Source of the DNA: Penium margaritaceum
Lineage: Eukaryota; Streptophyta; Zygnematophyceae; Desmidiales; Peniaceae
Direction: 5' to 3'
Assembly: GCA_023375785.1 (NCBI GenBank)
Contig: SZWC01009532.1
Coordinates: 8,670 to 58,526, forward strand
Length of the DNA: 49,857 nucleotides
Both the position numbers and the translations under genes were made by a program. The stretch's first letter is position 1. Each line of letters begins with the position of its first letter. The notes beneath the pieces were generated by a model that had not been told where the DNA came from, searched no databases, and worked only from the letters and a program-made list of their open reading frames with translations. Shown piece by piece: positions 22,707-33,148 of the stretch.

Positions 22707-25456
22707 TCAAAACTCCAAACCTTCCAACATCTCTGCTGCTTCACCCACCAACTGCTCCAACTCCGCCTTCTTGCGGAGATCGTTCATCCTCTTCTCCTCG
22801 GCGATGAGCTCCTCCGCCACGAAGCCATTCGGGCTGACCGGAAAGTGGCGGAAGTTTGGCTCGTTGATCCAGTTCTTCATAATGAGGAGGTTTTCAACGG
22901 TGAGGTGTGTCAGCGACTGCCGAAATTTGGTGACGATGTGGCGTCCCAAGGAGAAGAGCCGCTCCGATGGTGTCGACGTGGCAGGCACACCGAAGTGGTC
23001 CATGGCTGCGAGGTGGAACGTTGGGAACGCCTTCGCCACCTTCTTGTAGTACTTCAGCACCTTGGTTTTCTGCTCCTTGTTCTCGAGGGCAGCCCACTTT
23101 GAGACCTCCGCCTCCAGCGTGCCCACCTCCTCCGCTTCCACTTCAGCCGGTCGTGGCGCAATGAACATGTCGCCGTACGGGTCTGCAAGTGCAGCTTCCA
23201 TGAGCTCATTGTCTTCTGTCGGAGGGCTGGGCCTCAGCCTGCGACTTGTGCCAGCCTGCAGCATGCAAACACATGCATGTGTGTCAAACATGCATGCAGG
23301 TGCAATTTCTTACATGCTGAAGCAAGCTCCAGTCCTAAACAGCAACATGCAAAAGTCATACAATACAAACTGCACAGCTCGGTGACCGAAGCTGCAGAAT
23401 GCAGTGTAAAAAAGGTCTAAGTAACACATTACAAAACCTGCAGACACGTAAATGCAAAAAATGTGCATTTGACCATAACTGAAAATGAACTGCTGCATTG
23501 TGGGGAAAACAATATTGGACAGTCATGGGTAGCACCCGGGAGGGTGGTCCACCACCGGCGGCAGCTCCACTGGAGCCTTTCTGTGAGTTAACCTGAAGAA
23601 TGAACACATGCAATGCAAAGAAAACATTTTTTTTAATAGGGAGCCCGGGTAAAAAAGACATACAAACAAGTAAACAGCTGGAAACACTGTTACGCAACGG
23701 AAATGAACAGCAAAAGTGACTCACCACTGCACCACTGGTGCTGGTGGTGGTGGTGTTGCCCTGACTTGATGTTGTTGTATCAGCAGCCTCACGCTCAGCC
23801 TCCACCTTCTCGTGATAAGGCCGTAACAACTCTGTCACTGGCACCTCCAGATCGGCGGGCGTCAGAACCCCCATGAGCTTGTGCGTGATTGGGTAGTGCT
23901 GCAGGCGAAACCGCGGGTCCAGTGCCGTTGCCAGAAGATGGCGATCAGTACAGAGCCTAGCCTACTTCTCCAATTTCTTGGAGGCGTCCGTGAAGCCTCC
24001 CTTCATGCCAACAAGCATGAGCTCCTTGTTGTTAAGTTTTCCTGCCTTGCCTCGCTGCTTGCTCTTCCGCTCGGCTGCCGTTGACTTGACCAGCCACTTT
24101 GCTAGCTTGTCCAGCATGCTGTCGTAGAAGGGGATGACCAGAGACAGAGTGGGGTACTTGCTCCCGCTGATTGTGTCCGTGTACGACTTGAACGGCTTCA
24201 GAATGACAATGACCAAAGCAACAAGCTCCCACTCCTCAAACTTGGGGAGCAGAACTGCACCGTCCCATCCATATCCCTTCAGCCACCCCTCAAGCACATC
24301 CCGCAGCCTGAACACCCGCGCACACATGTCAAGAGTTGAGTTCCACCTGGTCTCCGTGTCCAGGTGGAGAGACTCGTACTTGAGCCCAGCAGCAGTCACC
24401 TGTGAAATGAGCGACTGCTCACGTGGTGTGCTGCGCGTGGCAAAGACCGCGACTGCGCGACACTTCGACACAATCTCAGCAACCTGCGGCAGTTTGATGA
24501 GGTCCTGCACGGCCAAGTTCATCACATGGCCCAGGCAGCGGATGTGGCCGACCTTGGCAAAGGCCGGCTGCTGAGGGATGATGTAGTTGTCGATCAACGA
24601 GTCGTTGGTGCTCTCGTTGTCTACGGTGAGGCAGAAAACCCGACCCCACAACCCCCAGTCCTTCAGCGCCCGCGACAGTGCCTCAAAGAGAACCCTCCGC
24701 AGTTGGACTCACAGGAATGGCCGGGAAAGCGAGGGAGTAGTCCATGAGCTTGTAGTCGGCGACCCAGTGAGCCATCACTCCCAGGTACTTCATGTTGGCG
24801 TCGCTCTTCCACCCATCGGTGGTGAAAGAGATGGCTGACTCCACGCCCTCCAACTGCTTCCTTATCCGCGCCCTGAAAGCCGCGGCCGCAAGAGCAATCT
24901 GCCGGCTTATCGTCATGCGTCCCGGCAACTCTGCGCTTGGGTTGCAGTGGAGAAATGCCGCCTCCAGCCAGTCCGACTCCATCGACAAGAACGAGACCTT
25001 CTTGTCGATGACGTGCTTCCATATGCACGACTGGAAGTAGCGCTTGTTGAAAACTGCACCAACCCCAGTCACGCCTCGCGCAATCATGCTGTTCTCTGGA
25101 CCTGCGGCTTCGGTGGCAGCCTCAACCGCAACGGTAACCGCGTTTGCCGTGGCGGCACTCAACTGGTTCCACGCGTCTTGCTCCTTCGCCTCGTTGTACT
25201 ACTGCTTGTGACTGTTGCACAGGTGTTTCCACATGTTGGAGGTGTTGCCATCTTTGAAGGAGTAGCCCTCTGGCCGTTTGTTGCACAGGAGGCATTTTGC
25301 CTTCCGCTCCACCCCCCCCTTGATTACTTTGAAATATGTCCACACGACAGAGGGCTTCTTCTTGCCCTTTTCATCGACTTCTTCTTCCCCAGATGACAAA
25401 GAGGATTCGTCATCCGATGGTGGTGGTGGCGGGTCGTCATCTGCGTCCTGGGTCAT
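22707..25456 (-). pseudogene. hAT transposase (BED finger, dimerisation domain), broken
   Basis: The ATG at 25456 opens an acidic N-terminus followed by a BED finger: CLLC and HLCNSH spaced as C2H2 (about 25200-25300). A TAG at 25199-25201 follows CAG. The core includes FTTDGWKS near 24830 and, after a frameshift near 24690, CLTVDNESTND and RCLGHVMNLAVQDL, then WNSTLDM. A TAG at 23962 interrupts. LATALDPRF precedes intron 1 (23593-23724, 132 bp) and intron 2 (23256-23535, 280 bp), both GT-AG. The C-terminus has the hAT dimerisation motifs (FPTFHLAAMDHFGVPATSTPSER and NLLIMKNW). It would cut and paste elements with matching ends, but this copy looks inactive. The splice sites are my prediction. 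Confidence 0.88.
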
Positions 25457-25836
25457 GGTGGTGGGTGGCCTACTTCGGCCAACCGGTGATTTTGCCTAAG
25501 TGCAAAATCGCGACAACTAGCACCTCTGGAGGCGATGGGTGGTGCGGTCGACCCATTGCGGGCTCGCTGCGTCGAGCTCGCTGTCGGCCTGGTGCGCGTC
25601 ACCAAGACGACGTGGTTCGTCGTGTCAGTCAGGTCCGCGGAAGTGTCGCTGCCTGTCGAGGAGTAACCCCCTCGGTAAGCCGCGGACACCCACTCTTCCC
25701 CCCCACCCCTCCGGCCGTCATTCGGTAAGGCATTACTGGCAAACGGGTGTGGGGGGGAGGGGGGGGGTGAACGGATCGAGCGCCTTATGCGTTCAATCCA
25801 TCCAACGCCGACGGCACGTCATCGCTGTCGGCGGTT

Positions 25837-25876
25837 CGCTGACAAGCCACCCGCCGCCGGCGGGTGGCTGTCAGCG
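25837..25876. repeat. Strong hairpin upstream of the hAT transposase
   Basis: Two arms of about 20 bases, starting CGCTGACAAGCCACCCGCC and ending GGCGGGTGGCTGTCAGCG, are complementary with a single bulged base. It lies about 380 bases upstream of the transposase ATG, within otherwise noncoding 25500-26486. A role in promoter or end structure is only conjecture. Confidence 0.75.
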
Positions 25877-26235
25877 ATAAATGACGTAATATCCGGAAAC
25901 CTCAGGGTTTGAACTCAAGAAGTGAGTTCAAACCGTGAAATTTCAAAGTCACATTCAACAGCACTGAAATCGGTGGTTGGAAATGAAACACTTGCACTTG
26001 GACAGGATTGCAAGAATGCATGCAGCTTCCAGGTGGCAAAGATACATTTTCAAGGATCCACACATGAATGCCAGCAATGTGCTGGCGTGAAATATGCCAA
26101 CCAATGAGTGCTTTACACTCTGGTACTAGAGTGGTGACTGGGCTACATGAAATAAGAGTTCCAAACTTGGGTATATGCAAATTCGAACCGGACCCCTGTG
26201 AATTTTTTAGTGTGGTCCAGGCATCGCAGACAAAG

Positions 26236-26486
26236 TATCGCGAGCATACAAGGTACCCAATACTTCAAGAGAGGGCATCGCGATTCTACAGATTGCGATA
26301 CGTGGGGGGGCGGGGGGGACGGGGGTCCGTTACCCCGGGGGAGGGAGCCCCCCCCCCCCCCCCCCCTTCGCCCCCCCGAAAAAATTCGTCACGATTCCGA
26401 TGCGATTCCTGGACCACGGAATCGGAATCGTTAGTACAACAAGGAATCGTGGAACCGCTGTTCTTTAATCGCGATTCCAAGAATCT
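26236..26486. repeat. Subterminal motif cluster and G/C homopolymers, right end of the hAT
   Basis: GTATCGCGAG, GCATCGCGATTC, GATTGCGATACG and TAATCGCGATTCC repeat the left-end motif. Between them (26302-26378) are long runs of G and C, where assembly errors are likely. Confidence 0.75.
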
Positions 26487-26499
26487 GTGTGCACCCTTA
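26487..26499. repeat. Right terminal inverted repeat of the hAT
   Basis: GTGTGCACCCTTA is the exact reverse complement of the left end. It is followed at once by the second CCTGTGGG copy at 26500-26507. Confidence 0.96.
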
Positions 26500-26507
26500 C
26501 CTGTGGG

Positions 26508-28709
26508 GCCCTGGAGCCAGCATCCCAGAGTTGAGAATCAGCGTGACATCCATAAGGGGAGACAGTGAACACTCTCACCTCCCTTGTTTGGAAGATGAAA
26601 TATGTTTGTAAGAATTTTCTTAAGGCTGCACTCAGCTCCACAGTGGTTATCACGAGATCAGTCGGTATAAGAATCATTGTGAAAGCGGCCACCAACATGC
26701 AACCAGGAGGCAGGTATGCAGTAGAGTTGAGTCGGTGGACTGGGGAGGCAGCCAGCCAGGCTCGAAGACACCAGAGGACTGGACAGTGACATGATGAAGC
26801 TGCCCCAGAGGTGTCGAGGATGAAGATGTTCCAAGGGGAATGGACGCACAAGTAGATCTGGCAGGGGATGGCGAGGATGAGCTGGTGGAAAGAGCAGACG
26901 CTTTGCTAGTGCGTGACCATCTGGCATGCATGGCTGCAGCCAAGTGTGCAAGGCCATAGACCGAATGTGGTGTGGCAGCGTCGGAGCCTGGGAGGGAGAA
27001 GGGTTGCACCGGCGACAGAAGTGGAGGCGCCGACGGCTGCAGATGGTGTTGCTGCAGGGCCGGTGACGATGGGACCAGTGCGGCTGTCGGAGGAGTGGAG
27101 CTGCCGGACGGGGTAAAGGCATCAAGGACGGCGACAACCAGGGTAGCAGCAACGAGGTGGCGCTCACGTTGGCGACCCATGGTGGTGATGACACACGCCT
27201 CCTCTGTCACCAGCGGGCACATGTGCCACCCGTGTCCTCGCTTGCCACAGTTGTGGCAGACCGGGCTGCCACCACTGGACTCGTTCGGCTGCTACTGCTG
27301 GCCCTTGCCCTTTTTGCCCTTGAGCTTCTTCTTCCCTTACGATGAGGAGCCGATGGACGCAGCTGCTGCGGTGGCAGCAACAGCCATGGAGGCGACGACA
27401 GCGGAGGCGAGGGCCACTGTACGCTAGATACGGGACTCCAGACAAGCCTCCTCAATCTTGAGGAACAACTCGTATGCCCAGGGCATGAGGGTTCCCTGGG
27501 CTGCCATCGCGGTGAGGAATTCTTGGGAGTAGTGCACAAAGACGTTGGCGAAGATATCGTTTTCTGCACACTTGATGGTCAGGAGCGTGGCGAAAGGGGA
27601 TGGAGCAGCGTCGCCTAGGCGACAGAGGATGTCCTTCGTCCGCTGCCAGTAGGAGGTGACTGACTCCGTCTCCCCCATGTGCAGGGAGTTGAACTCCCAG
27701 AGCAGGCAGTTGGTCTCAGCTTCGTTGGAAAGGCCATACAGGCGTGTGAGGATGTGCCACGTGGGTGCAGGGTCTGGAGTCACGTCGGTGGTGAAGTCGC
27801 CGAGGAAGGGCTCAATGGCAAAGCGTGTCGCTGGAGGGGCGACTGGGACGAGGGCACGCACGGCACGACCAGCATCATGTAACTGGTCTGCCTCGGTGGA
27901 GTCATATGGGAGGACATAGTATGGCCACAGGCCCTCCCCTGCACCCAGATGTGGAAGCTGAGCTCCAAGCTCCAGAACTGCTCGTCGGCCTGGAGCAGCG
28001 GGTGCGGGGACTCAAAGTCCTTTGGCTTGCGGCCGGCACCCAGAGTGGGGCCGAGGACTGAAGCCACAATCTGGTGTTGGTGCTAGGTCTGTTGTTGTGC
28101 TAGGTAGTGTGTGGCGGCAGAGACAGCAAGACTAGCATGCCCAAGAGGAAGGAAGGGTGGCGGGACGCTAGCATGGCTCTGTGGTGTTGGTGGCTGAAGT
28201 ACTGCAAGCTGCTGTGTCAATGCTGCGAGCTACTGGAGAATAGCGGCCAAGGGGTCTGGCGAGCTAGCGGGGCTGGCAACAAAGCCTACGAGTTGTTGCT
28301 ACTGCTTCTACCACTGTTGTTGCTGCTGTTGGTGGTGCTGCTGCTACTAGTGCTACTGCAAGAGAAGTGGCAACTGATGTTACTATTACAATTGCATCTG
28401 CTATTGTGGCTATTATTGTTATGGCGGCTGCTACTGCTACTGCTACTGCTACTGCTACTGCTACTGCTACTGCTACTGCTACTAGTGCTGCTCTGGCAAC
28501 AACGGAGGCTACTACTGTTGTAGCAGTTGCTGCTGCTGTTGTAGTGGCTACTACTACTACAGCAGCGGCTGCTGCTGCTGCTGCTGCTGCAATAGCGACT
28601 ACTACTATTGTTGTTGCTCCTGTTGCAGCTGCTACACCTGTTGTAGGAAGGAGGGGCCAGTGGGTCCTCCAATAGAGGAGGACCCCTTTCCACTAGGGCT
28701 TTCAATCAT
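26508..28709 (-). pseudogene. gag: gag of element C, broken
   Basis: On the minus strand the ATG at 28709 begins MIESPSGKGSS, parallel to the gag starts of A and B. A CAG/TAG poly-Gln tract runs to about 28280. LGAGRKPKDFE is near 28030, and a frame change near 27860 precedes the segment containing HMGETESVTSYWQR. The CCHC knuckle (CHNCGKRGHGWHMC, about 27217-27257) is intact. The gag frame ends at 26674, and protease is already open in the -1 frame from about 26851. Confidence 0.85.
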
Positions 28710-29392
28710 GGCCCTATTTTTCTTTCCTTGTCTCTTCTCTTCCTTTTTTTTCTTGTTTCTGACATTAGTAGTGACGTCAGTACTGACATTGGTTCGCTAC
28801 TACTAATGTAGGTAGCGGTTCGCTATTGCTGATGTCAGCAGCGGATTACTGCTCTCCCTGGGCAGCTCCGCTGCTACTGCCGCTGCAGCCAAGGCTGCTA
28901 CAGCTGCTACAGCTGTTGCAGCTGTTATGGCTACTGCGGCTACTGCATATGCTACGGTTTCTACGGCTGCTGTGGCTGCTGTGGCTGCTGTGGCTGCTGT
29001 GGCTGCTTTGGCTGCTATGGCTATTATGGCTGCAGCGGCTACTACGGCTGCTGCGGTTGCCGCGGCTGCTGCGTTTGCTATAGTTGCGGCTGCTACGGTG
29101 GATGTTGCGGCAGCCGCGGCTGCATTTCTGCTGCTACTGCTGTTGCGGTTGCGGATCTAGTGCAGCCGCACTTGCTTCTTTGGCTGCTGCGGCTCTGCTA
29201 CAGCCGCAACTGTTGTTGGTATTGCTACGATTGCTGTTGCGGTAGCCGCGTCGCCCGTCGGTTCACCGGCCGCGAGTCTGCCAACACTACCGCCATTGCG
29301 GGGTCAATGCTGCCAAAAGTATTGGCAGCATTTCCCTCGTGTCGGGAGCATTTTGATGACGCCACCCAGCGAGTTAACTCTGCTAGGAAAAA
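28710..29392 (-). other. Leader of element C, gag-proximal part
   Basis: On the minus strand this is CAG/GCA-rich like the leaders of A and B. It carries a GCTGATGTCAGCAG-type cluster at 28752-28845. Near 29310-29345 it matches the duplicated AAATGCTGCC / GGCAGCATTGACC segment of B's leader. The homology stops at 29392, where another element is inserted. Confidence 0.78.
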
Positions 29393-29407
29393 GGGAGGGA
29401 GTCCTTT

Positions 29408-29625
29408 CTATCCACATTGAAAAACGGTGTGCATAGGTTATCCACTGTTGAGAACTTTATTTACGTATCAGCCAGTATTAGGAGATGAAGACTAGTATGC
29501 CCACTTTTTGGCAGGGGGCTTCCGTTCTCCCCACTGATTATAATCGGTGCACACTCTGTCCAAAGTTTAAAAAAAGAAGCACCCTTCATCCACTTTTCAC
29601 GACCTGACTCAGATACCCACTTTCG
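29408..29625 (+). repeat. Left phased ~29.5-bp terminal repeat array
   Basis: The CCAC core (or CCAG, CCAA) occurs at 29412, 29442, 29472, 29501, 29531, 29560, 29590 and 29617, giving eight units at 27-30 bp steps. Typical units contain TATCCACTGTTG, TATGCCCACTTTTTGG and GATACCCACTTTCGAC. The rest of each unit is poorly conserved. Confidence 0.75.
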
Positions 29626-30141
29626 ACATCTGCTCGTCACTAAACGTGACGAGCGGATGTCCAAGGCTCGTACTCCTAGACATCACGAATCCTACACAAC
29701 GGGCCCCACGTAATCCGTGTCACAAGTGACATTGGGTATTGCGGACCTATAATCTTACTCTTTTAAAAGTTCTTATATTCCTTCGTTTACAAATCGTTCC
29801 ACCATGCCCATAGAGAACCACCATCGGCCATTCAACGACAATCGATCAGCTCATAATACTCCTCATTGTTGAGGGAGTATTCTCTTTGAGAAAAAATAGA
29901 CGAAACGATCTTTATCGGCCATATGGATCGAACGGTTGGGGTTTTTCATATCCTCCGATGGAAATATTAGAGAACTATCTCCTAATCGTTGTAGAGCTCC
30001 CGAGACAAAAAGATGGGTGCGAGCCCGTCGCCCTCGCTTCTTTTGTTCCATATCTCGTGCAATACGAGACATGGGACTGAGGGAAAACGTTGCATCAGAA
30101 GTGCCAAAGACAGAACCATGTAAGCACTATGAGCTTCCATT

Positions 30142-30665
30142 TGATGAACGTGTAACGTACTATGCATCGCACGCCGGAAGAATGGAAGCGAGGTTGACGA
30201 GGTCGTCCCCATATTTTTTTTCAAATGAGGCCAATCATCAAAAGTGAATTCGTGCCAATGAATTCAATCGAACAAGCAAGAAAAACCTTGAGTTGTTAGA
30301 CCGTACGATCCTACGAACCTCGACCAAACATGTTTACAAAGAGACATATGTGTGTATAATTGATATCTGAAATACTCGTGTACGAAGCGTATTCTGGAAT
30401 ATTTCTACAGAGAAATACTATATTCTAGTTTGTACGATATGTTTAGTGATTAGATAACGTATCTTAAGGTTGATGAACTGCCGTCCTATAGGACAATGTA
30501 ATGTCTCACTTGTCAGCTAAGAAAGTTACCTTGCGAGCTAAATTGCTACAACGATACCTTTTTTTTTAAGTGTCAACACACTTCAAAAAAAAAGGGCCGC
30601 CGTCATCGGCCTCGCTTCCGTCGTTCCAACATGCGATGTCGCGTGCGATTTGCAACGTGCATCAT
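30142..30665. repeat. Diverged inverted repeat inside the phased-repeat element
   Basis: The left arm (30142-30228, read on the minus strand) and right arm (30584-30665, plus) share A-runs, CCTCGCTTCC, TTCC and GCGATG in order. A third, direct relative lies at about 30003-30060 (CCTCGCTTCTTTTGTTCC). The spacer from 30240 to 30575 shows nothing recognisable. Confidence 0.6.
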
Positions 30666-31019
30666 TTTTTTTCGCGTAGTGTGCAAAATAGTCAGTGGAC
30701 CACCATTCGACCATACTCAAGCATGGCTGTCCGTGTCGGCAGGCGAACCCTACCAGCTGAATGCAATAACGGGCTCAACGATGCGAAACTGGCATGTTAT
30801 GGAGAAGACATCGAACGGAAACTTCCAAATAAGCACCCCAACCAAAACCAGCTGTAAAAGGCGACCACATGCTACACTATTTTCGTAAAGAATAAATTTG
30901 TGAGAGGTGTCTTGTTCGACCCCCCTCTTGACGCGGACTGCCTCCTGTTCGAAGTCGTAGCTATAAGATGCAATAGCGCTACCTCATTGTTCGGAGAGAC
31001 CTGTTCTGGGAGCGCATTT

Positions 31020-31526
31020 TTATCGGATGTCCATGTGAGGGCCGGAATGGACATGTGGATGGCTGTCAAAATCACGTGGGGAGTATTGTTCAGCAAAGCC
31101 GATGGGTTTCCGAAACACGTCACCACCGGTGGAAAAGATAAGTTCCATCGCAAAAGACAACGTCGTGCGTGGATCCCGATGCGTGCTCAATGGGCACTGT
31201 GTTTTTAACCGGAGATTAAAATTTATATGTACGAGAAACTTCGTCGAGCCTGCTGAGAAAACAAAAAGGTCTCCGTCGATTAGCGTCGCTGTGTACTCGG
31301 TCGCTTGAACAGTACATACGAGGCAGGTTTCCGACGATAGCAGGTCCTCGCATATGTGCGGCCTGAAAATAGGCATAAACTAGACATAAAAGTCCAAAGT
31401 CGACATTTATAATTTACTCACAACCGAAACAGGCACTTATCATCGTCGCGATCTCGACCCGTCACCTCGGGTCTAGGCGAGTCGCAAACCAAGCAGTTCG
31501 CATATAGTTGCCCTTTCGTAAAAAAC
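31020..31526 (-). CDS. Candidate spliced protein of unknown function, partial
   Basis: On the minus strand an open segment follows an acceptor-like TTTTTTAG near 31527 and reads through CLVCDSPRPE. It is joined by a 59-bp predicted intron (31363-31421, GTGAGT to TTTTCAG) to a second open segment with PHICEDLLSSETCLVCT and a hydrophobic stretch, ending at TGA 31020-31022. Joining the two keeps the frame with a codon split by the intron. Two CLVC pairs suggest metal binding. I recognise no family, and the 5' exons are not defined. Plus-strand frames over the same bases look like shadows. It may be cargo or part of a transposase. Confidence 0.35.
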
Positions 31527-31690
31527 TAAAAAATTGCACTTGTGTTCTTGTATTCGCCGTCGCATCCCATGTAAAGAACAAGAAAACGAAATCCGCGATG
31601 AATCCACAGAATCTTAAAACATTATTGCTATGATAACCCATTATTCCAAGAACATGCATACAATACCGGAATTTTATTCATGAATTTTCA

Positions 31691-31860
31691 GAAGTGGGCA
31701 CCGCGGTCACGGTTAGTCGGTATTCGTGTTTTGTGGACAAGGTGGTCGGTTGTTACAAGTGGGTTATCAGTATATTTCAAGATGAAAGTTGGTTATCGGT
31801 ATTTTTCATGACAAAATTGGGTAATCGAGAAGGCTGACCCTCAAAACATGGGTAAAAATG
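31691..31860 (-). repeat. Right phased terminal repeat array (inverted)
   Basis: The complementary core (GTGG or TTGG/ATGG, as in AAGTGGGTTATC) occurs at 31694, 31732, 31759, 31788, 31817 and 31848. The last four steps are 27, 29, 29 and 31 bp. Reverse-complemented units read GATAACCCACTTG, GATAACCAACTTTC and GATTACCCAATTTTG, the same consensus as the left array. Confidence 0.75.
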
Positions 31861-31879
31861 AATTATTCTACAAGAAAAA

Positions 31880-31996
31880 TCCGGCAGATTTTCCCCTATA
31901 CGGGCGTGTTTCTGGGACCACCGACGTTGACTGGGACCTATAGGCCTCATTGTTGCTTAGATCTGTTGCTTCTGTTGTGCTCGAGATATGATACCA
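31880..31996 (-). other. Leader start and primer-binding site of element C
   Basis: The reverse complement of 31985-31996 is TGGTATCATATC, an eroded form of TGGTATCAGAGC. The bases down to 31880 match the first part of B's leader (GGGGAAATGCTGCC region), which is cut by the insertion at 31872. Confidence 0.8.
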
Positions 31997-32000
31997 AGCT

Positions 32001-32497
32001 AGAAATTACTCTAGAGCGGCTTGTTGGGCCTGTAGCATGGTTGGAGTAGGCCTGGCCCAACGCTCATTGATTTGCACTGCAGCCCCCAACTATTGCTCTG
32101 AGGTTTGTGAGAGGAGAACTGAGCGCTGAAGAGTTAGCGCCAGAAAGGCAGACACAACTGAGAATGAATAGAACTGAGAGAGCCCTCAGAGAACTAGGCC
32201 TAGCTCAGCACTATAGATCTTGCTACTTAAGTTACCAACCAATAAGGAAATTGTCTGTTTTCTGGTAGGCTGAGTTCTCTCGGTGAGCCCTGCCAGGCAG
32301 CCAACAGCCCCAAGCCCGGGCGTTGTCCGGTTTTCCTGAAAACTGGACCAGATCAAAATACAGACACTGCAAATGCAGTCGTGCAGTCAGAATCATCAGG
32401 AAAAATAGTAGCAAGAAGTTATGACTGCCCAAACCCAGGTAGTGCCTAGGCCAGAATCACCCCAACCACAACTGTGTCCGAAAAATCTGAAACTGGG
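32001..32497 (-). repeat. 5' LTR of element C, U5-side piece
   Basis: The reverse complement matches the family-1 LTR, for example GGTTTTGGGCTGTCGGCC-like and GGCAGGGCTCACCGAGA-like stretches of A and B. It is cut at 32497 by element D and continues at 40317-40613. The first 200 bases (32010-32210) are more diverged. Confidence 0.83.
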
Positions 32498-33132
32498 TGT
32501 TGTGATGTGAGTTGTTACCGTTTGTTTGTACAGCTTACTGTGACCACTCGGCCGTGTCCATGCTCGTGCAGATCCCTGATGCAGGCCCAGCTGGCGCCGG
32601 AGCACCAACGGGTGGTGGCTCCATCCACCAGCAGCTGCCAGACGGCTGCCACAATGTCCCGCTTGCTTGCTGGGATGTCTACAGTTTTTCTGCAGACGCT
32701 AGAGTTTTCTCGGTGGACTGGCTCTCGAGCCTGATTTACATGTTTTGCATTGTCTATCCAGCGATCGATGCCGGACTTGTGCGTGTGACCAGTCGTAGCG
32801 TCCGGCTTGATATTCTGCATCTCTAGGTTTATACGATGTTGCGTTTGGTTGCCTGTGCGCAGAGTTGCGGCCAAAACAATGGTTTTGAGCCGGTTTTTAG
32901 GACAAACTGACACTGCCGTGTGCGTCACCCACTGTGTGCCGCGGCAGGTATTTATGTTGTGTGCTTGTCATTTGTCATCCCTCTCTGCATTGGAGCTTAT
33001 GAGACTTTGTGCATCTCCCTAGCATGTTCCTTGTTGTTTCTTCCACCTACTGGCTTGCTAGTGCGCCAGCTGACTGGACAGTGTCGCCATGTCAGCAGCA
33101 GTAAGGTTAGGAAAATTCCTAAAAACTTCTCA
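32498..33132 (+). repeat. 5' LTR of element D
   Basis: 635 bp from TGTTG to TCTCA, matching 39671-40316. A TATA-like TATTTATG at 32949 lies after a short palindrome-rich G+C stretch (CCAAAACAATGGTTTTG at 32869, GCGGCAGG at 32941). Promoter function is inferred. Confidence 0.95.
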
Positions 33133-33148
33133 TGGTATCAAATCAGCG
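33133..33148 (+). other. Primer-binding site of element D
   Basis: TGGTATCAAATCAGCG begins right at the LTR end. It keeps TGGTATCA of the initiator Met-tRNA site and has lost the exact GAGC. Confidence 0.85.

Larger units (their letters stand above)
22027..26499 (-). mobile_element. hAT DNA transposon, 4473 bp, with 8-bp target duplication
   Basis: The element has inverted ends TAAGGGTGCACAC, perfect for 13 bases, and is bordered by identical 8-bp CCTGTGGG at 22019-22026 and 26500-26507. The 8-bp duplication is the hAT hallmark. It encodes one minus-strand transposase with BED finger, RNase-H-like core and hAT dimerisation region. Subterminal ATCGCGAT motifs cluster at both ends. It sits inside element C. 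Confidence 0.97.
29393..31871. mobile_element. Unclassified ~2.5-kb element with phased terminal repeats (foldback-like)
   Basis: The leader of C is interrupted here and resumes at 31880 in register with A and B. Flanks are near-identical 8-mers, AGGAAAAA (29385-29392) and AAGAAAAA (31872-31879), a possible target duplication. Both ends carry tandem units of about 29.5 bp with a TAYCCACTTT core, direct at the left and inverted at the right. The interior is less G+C-rich than its surroundings and holds diverged inverted segments and a candidate spliced gene. Tandem-repeat inverted ends recall foldback elements, but no transposase is recognised and the class is unknown. Confidence 0.65.

Noticed and set aside
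26302..26378. Long G and C homopolymers as a regulatory quadruplex
   Set aside because: The run lengths are at the level where assembly error is common, and they lie in degenerate hAT sequence. Nothing else supports a function.
30900..31208. Plus-strand 102-residue frame inside the phased-repeat element
   Set aside because: It overlaps the minus-strand candidate exon. The minus strand has splice signals and paired Cys motifs, so the plus frame is treated as a shadow, though this is not certain.
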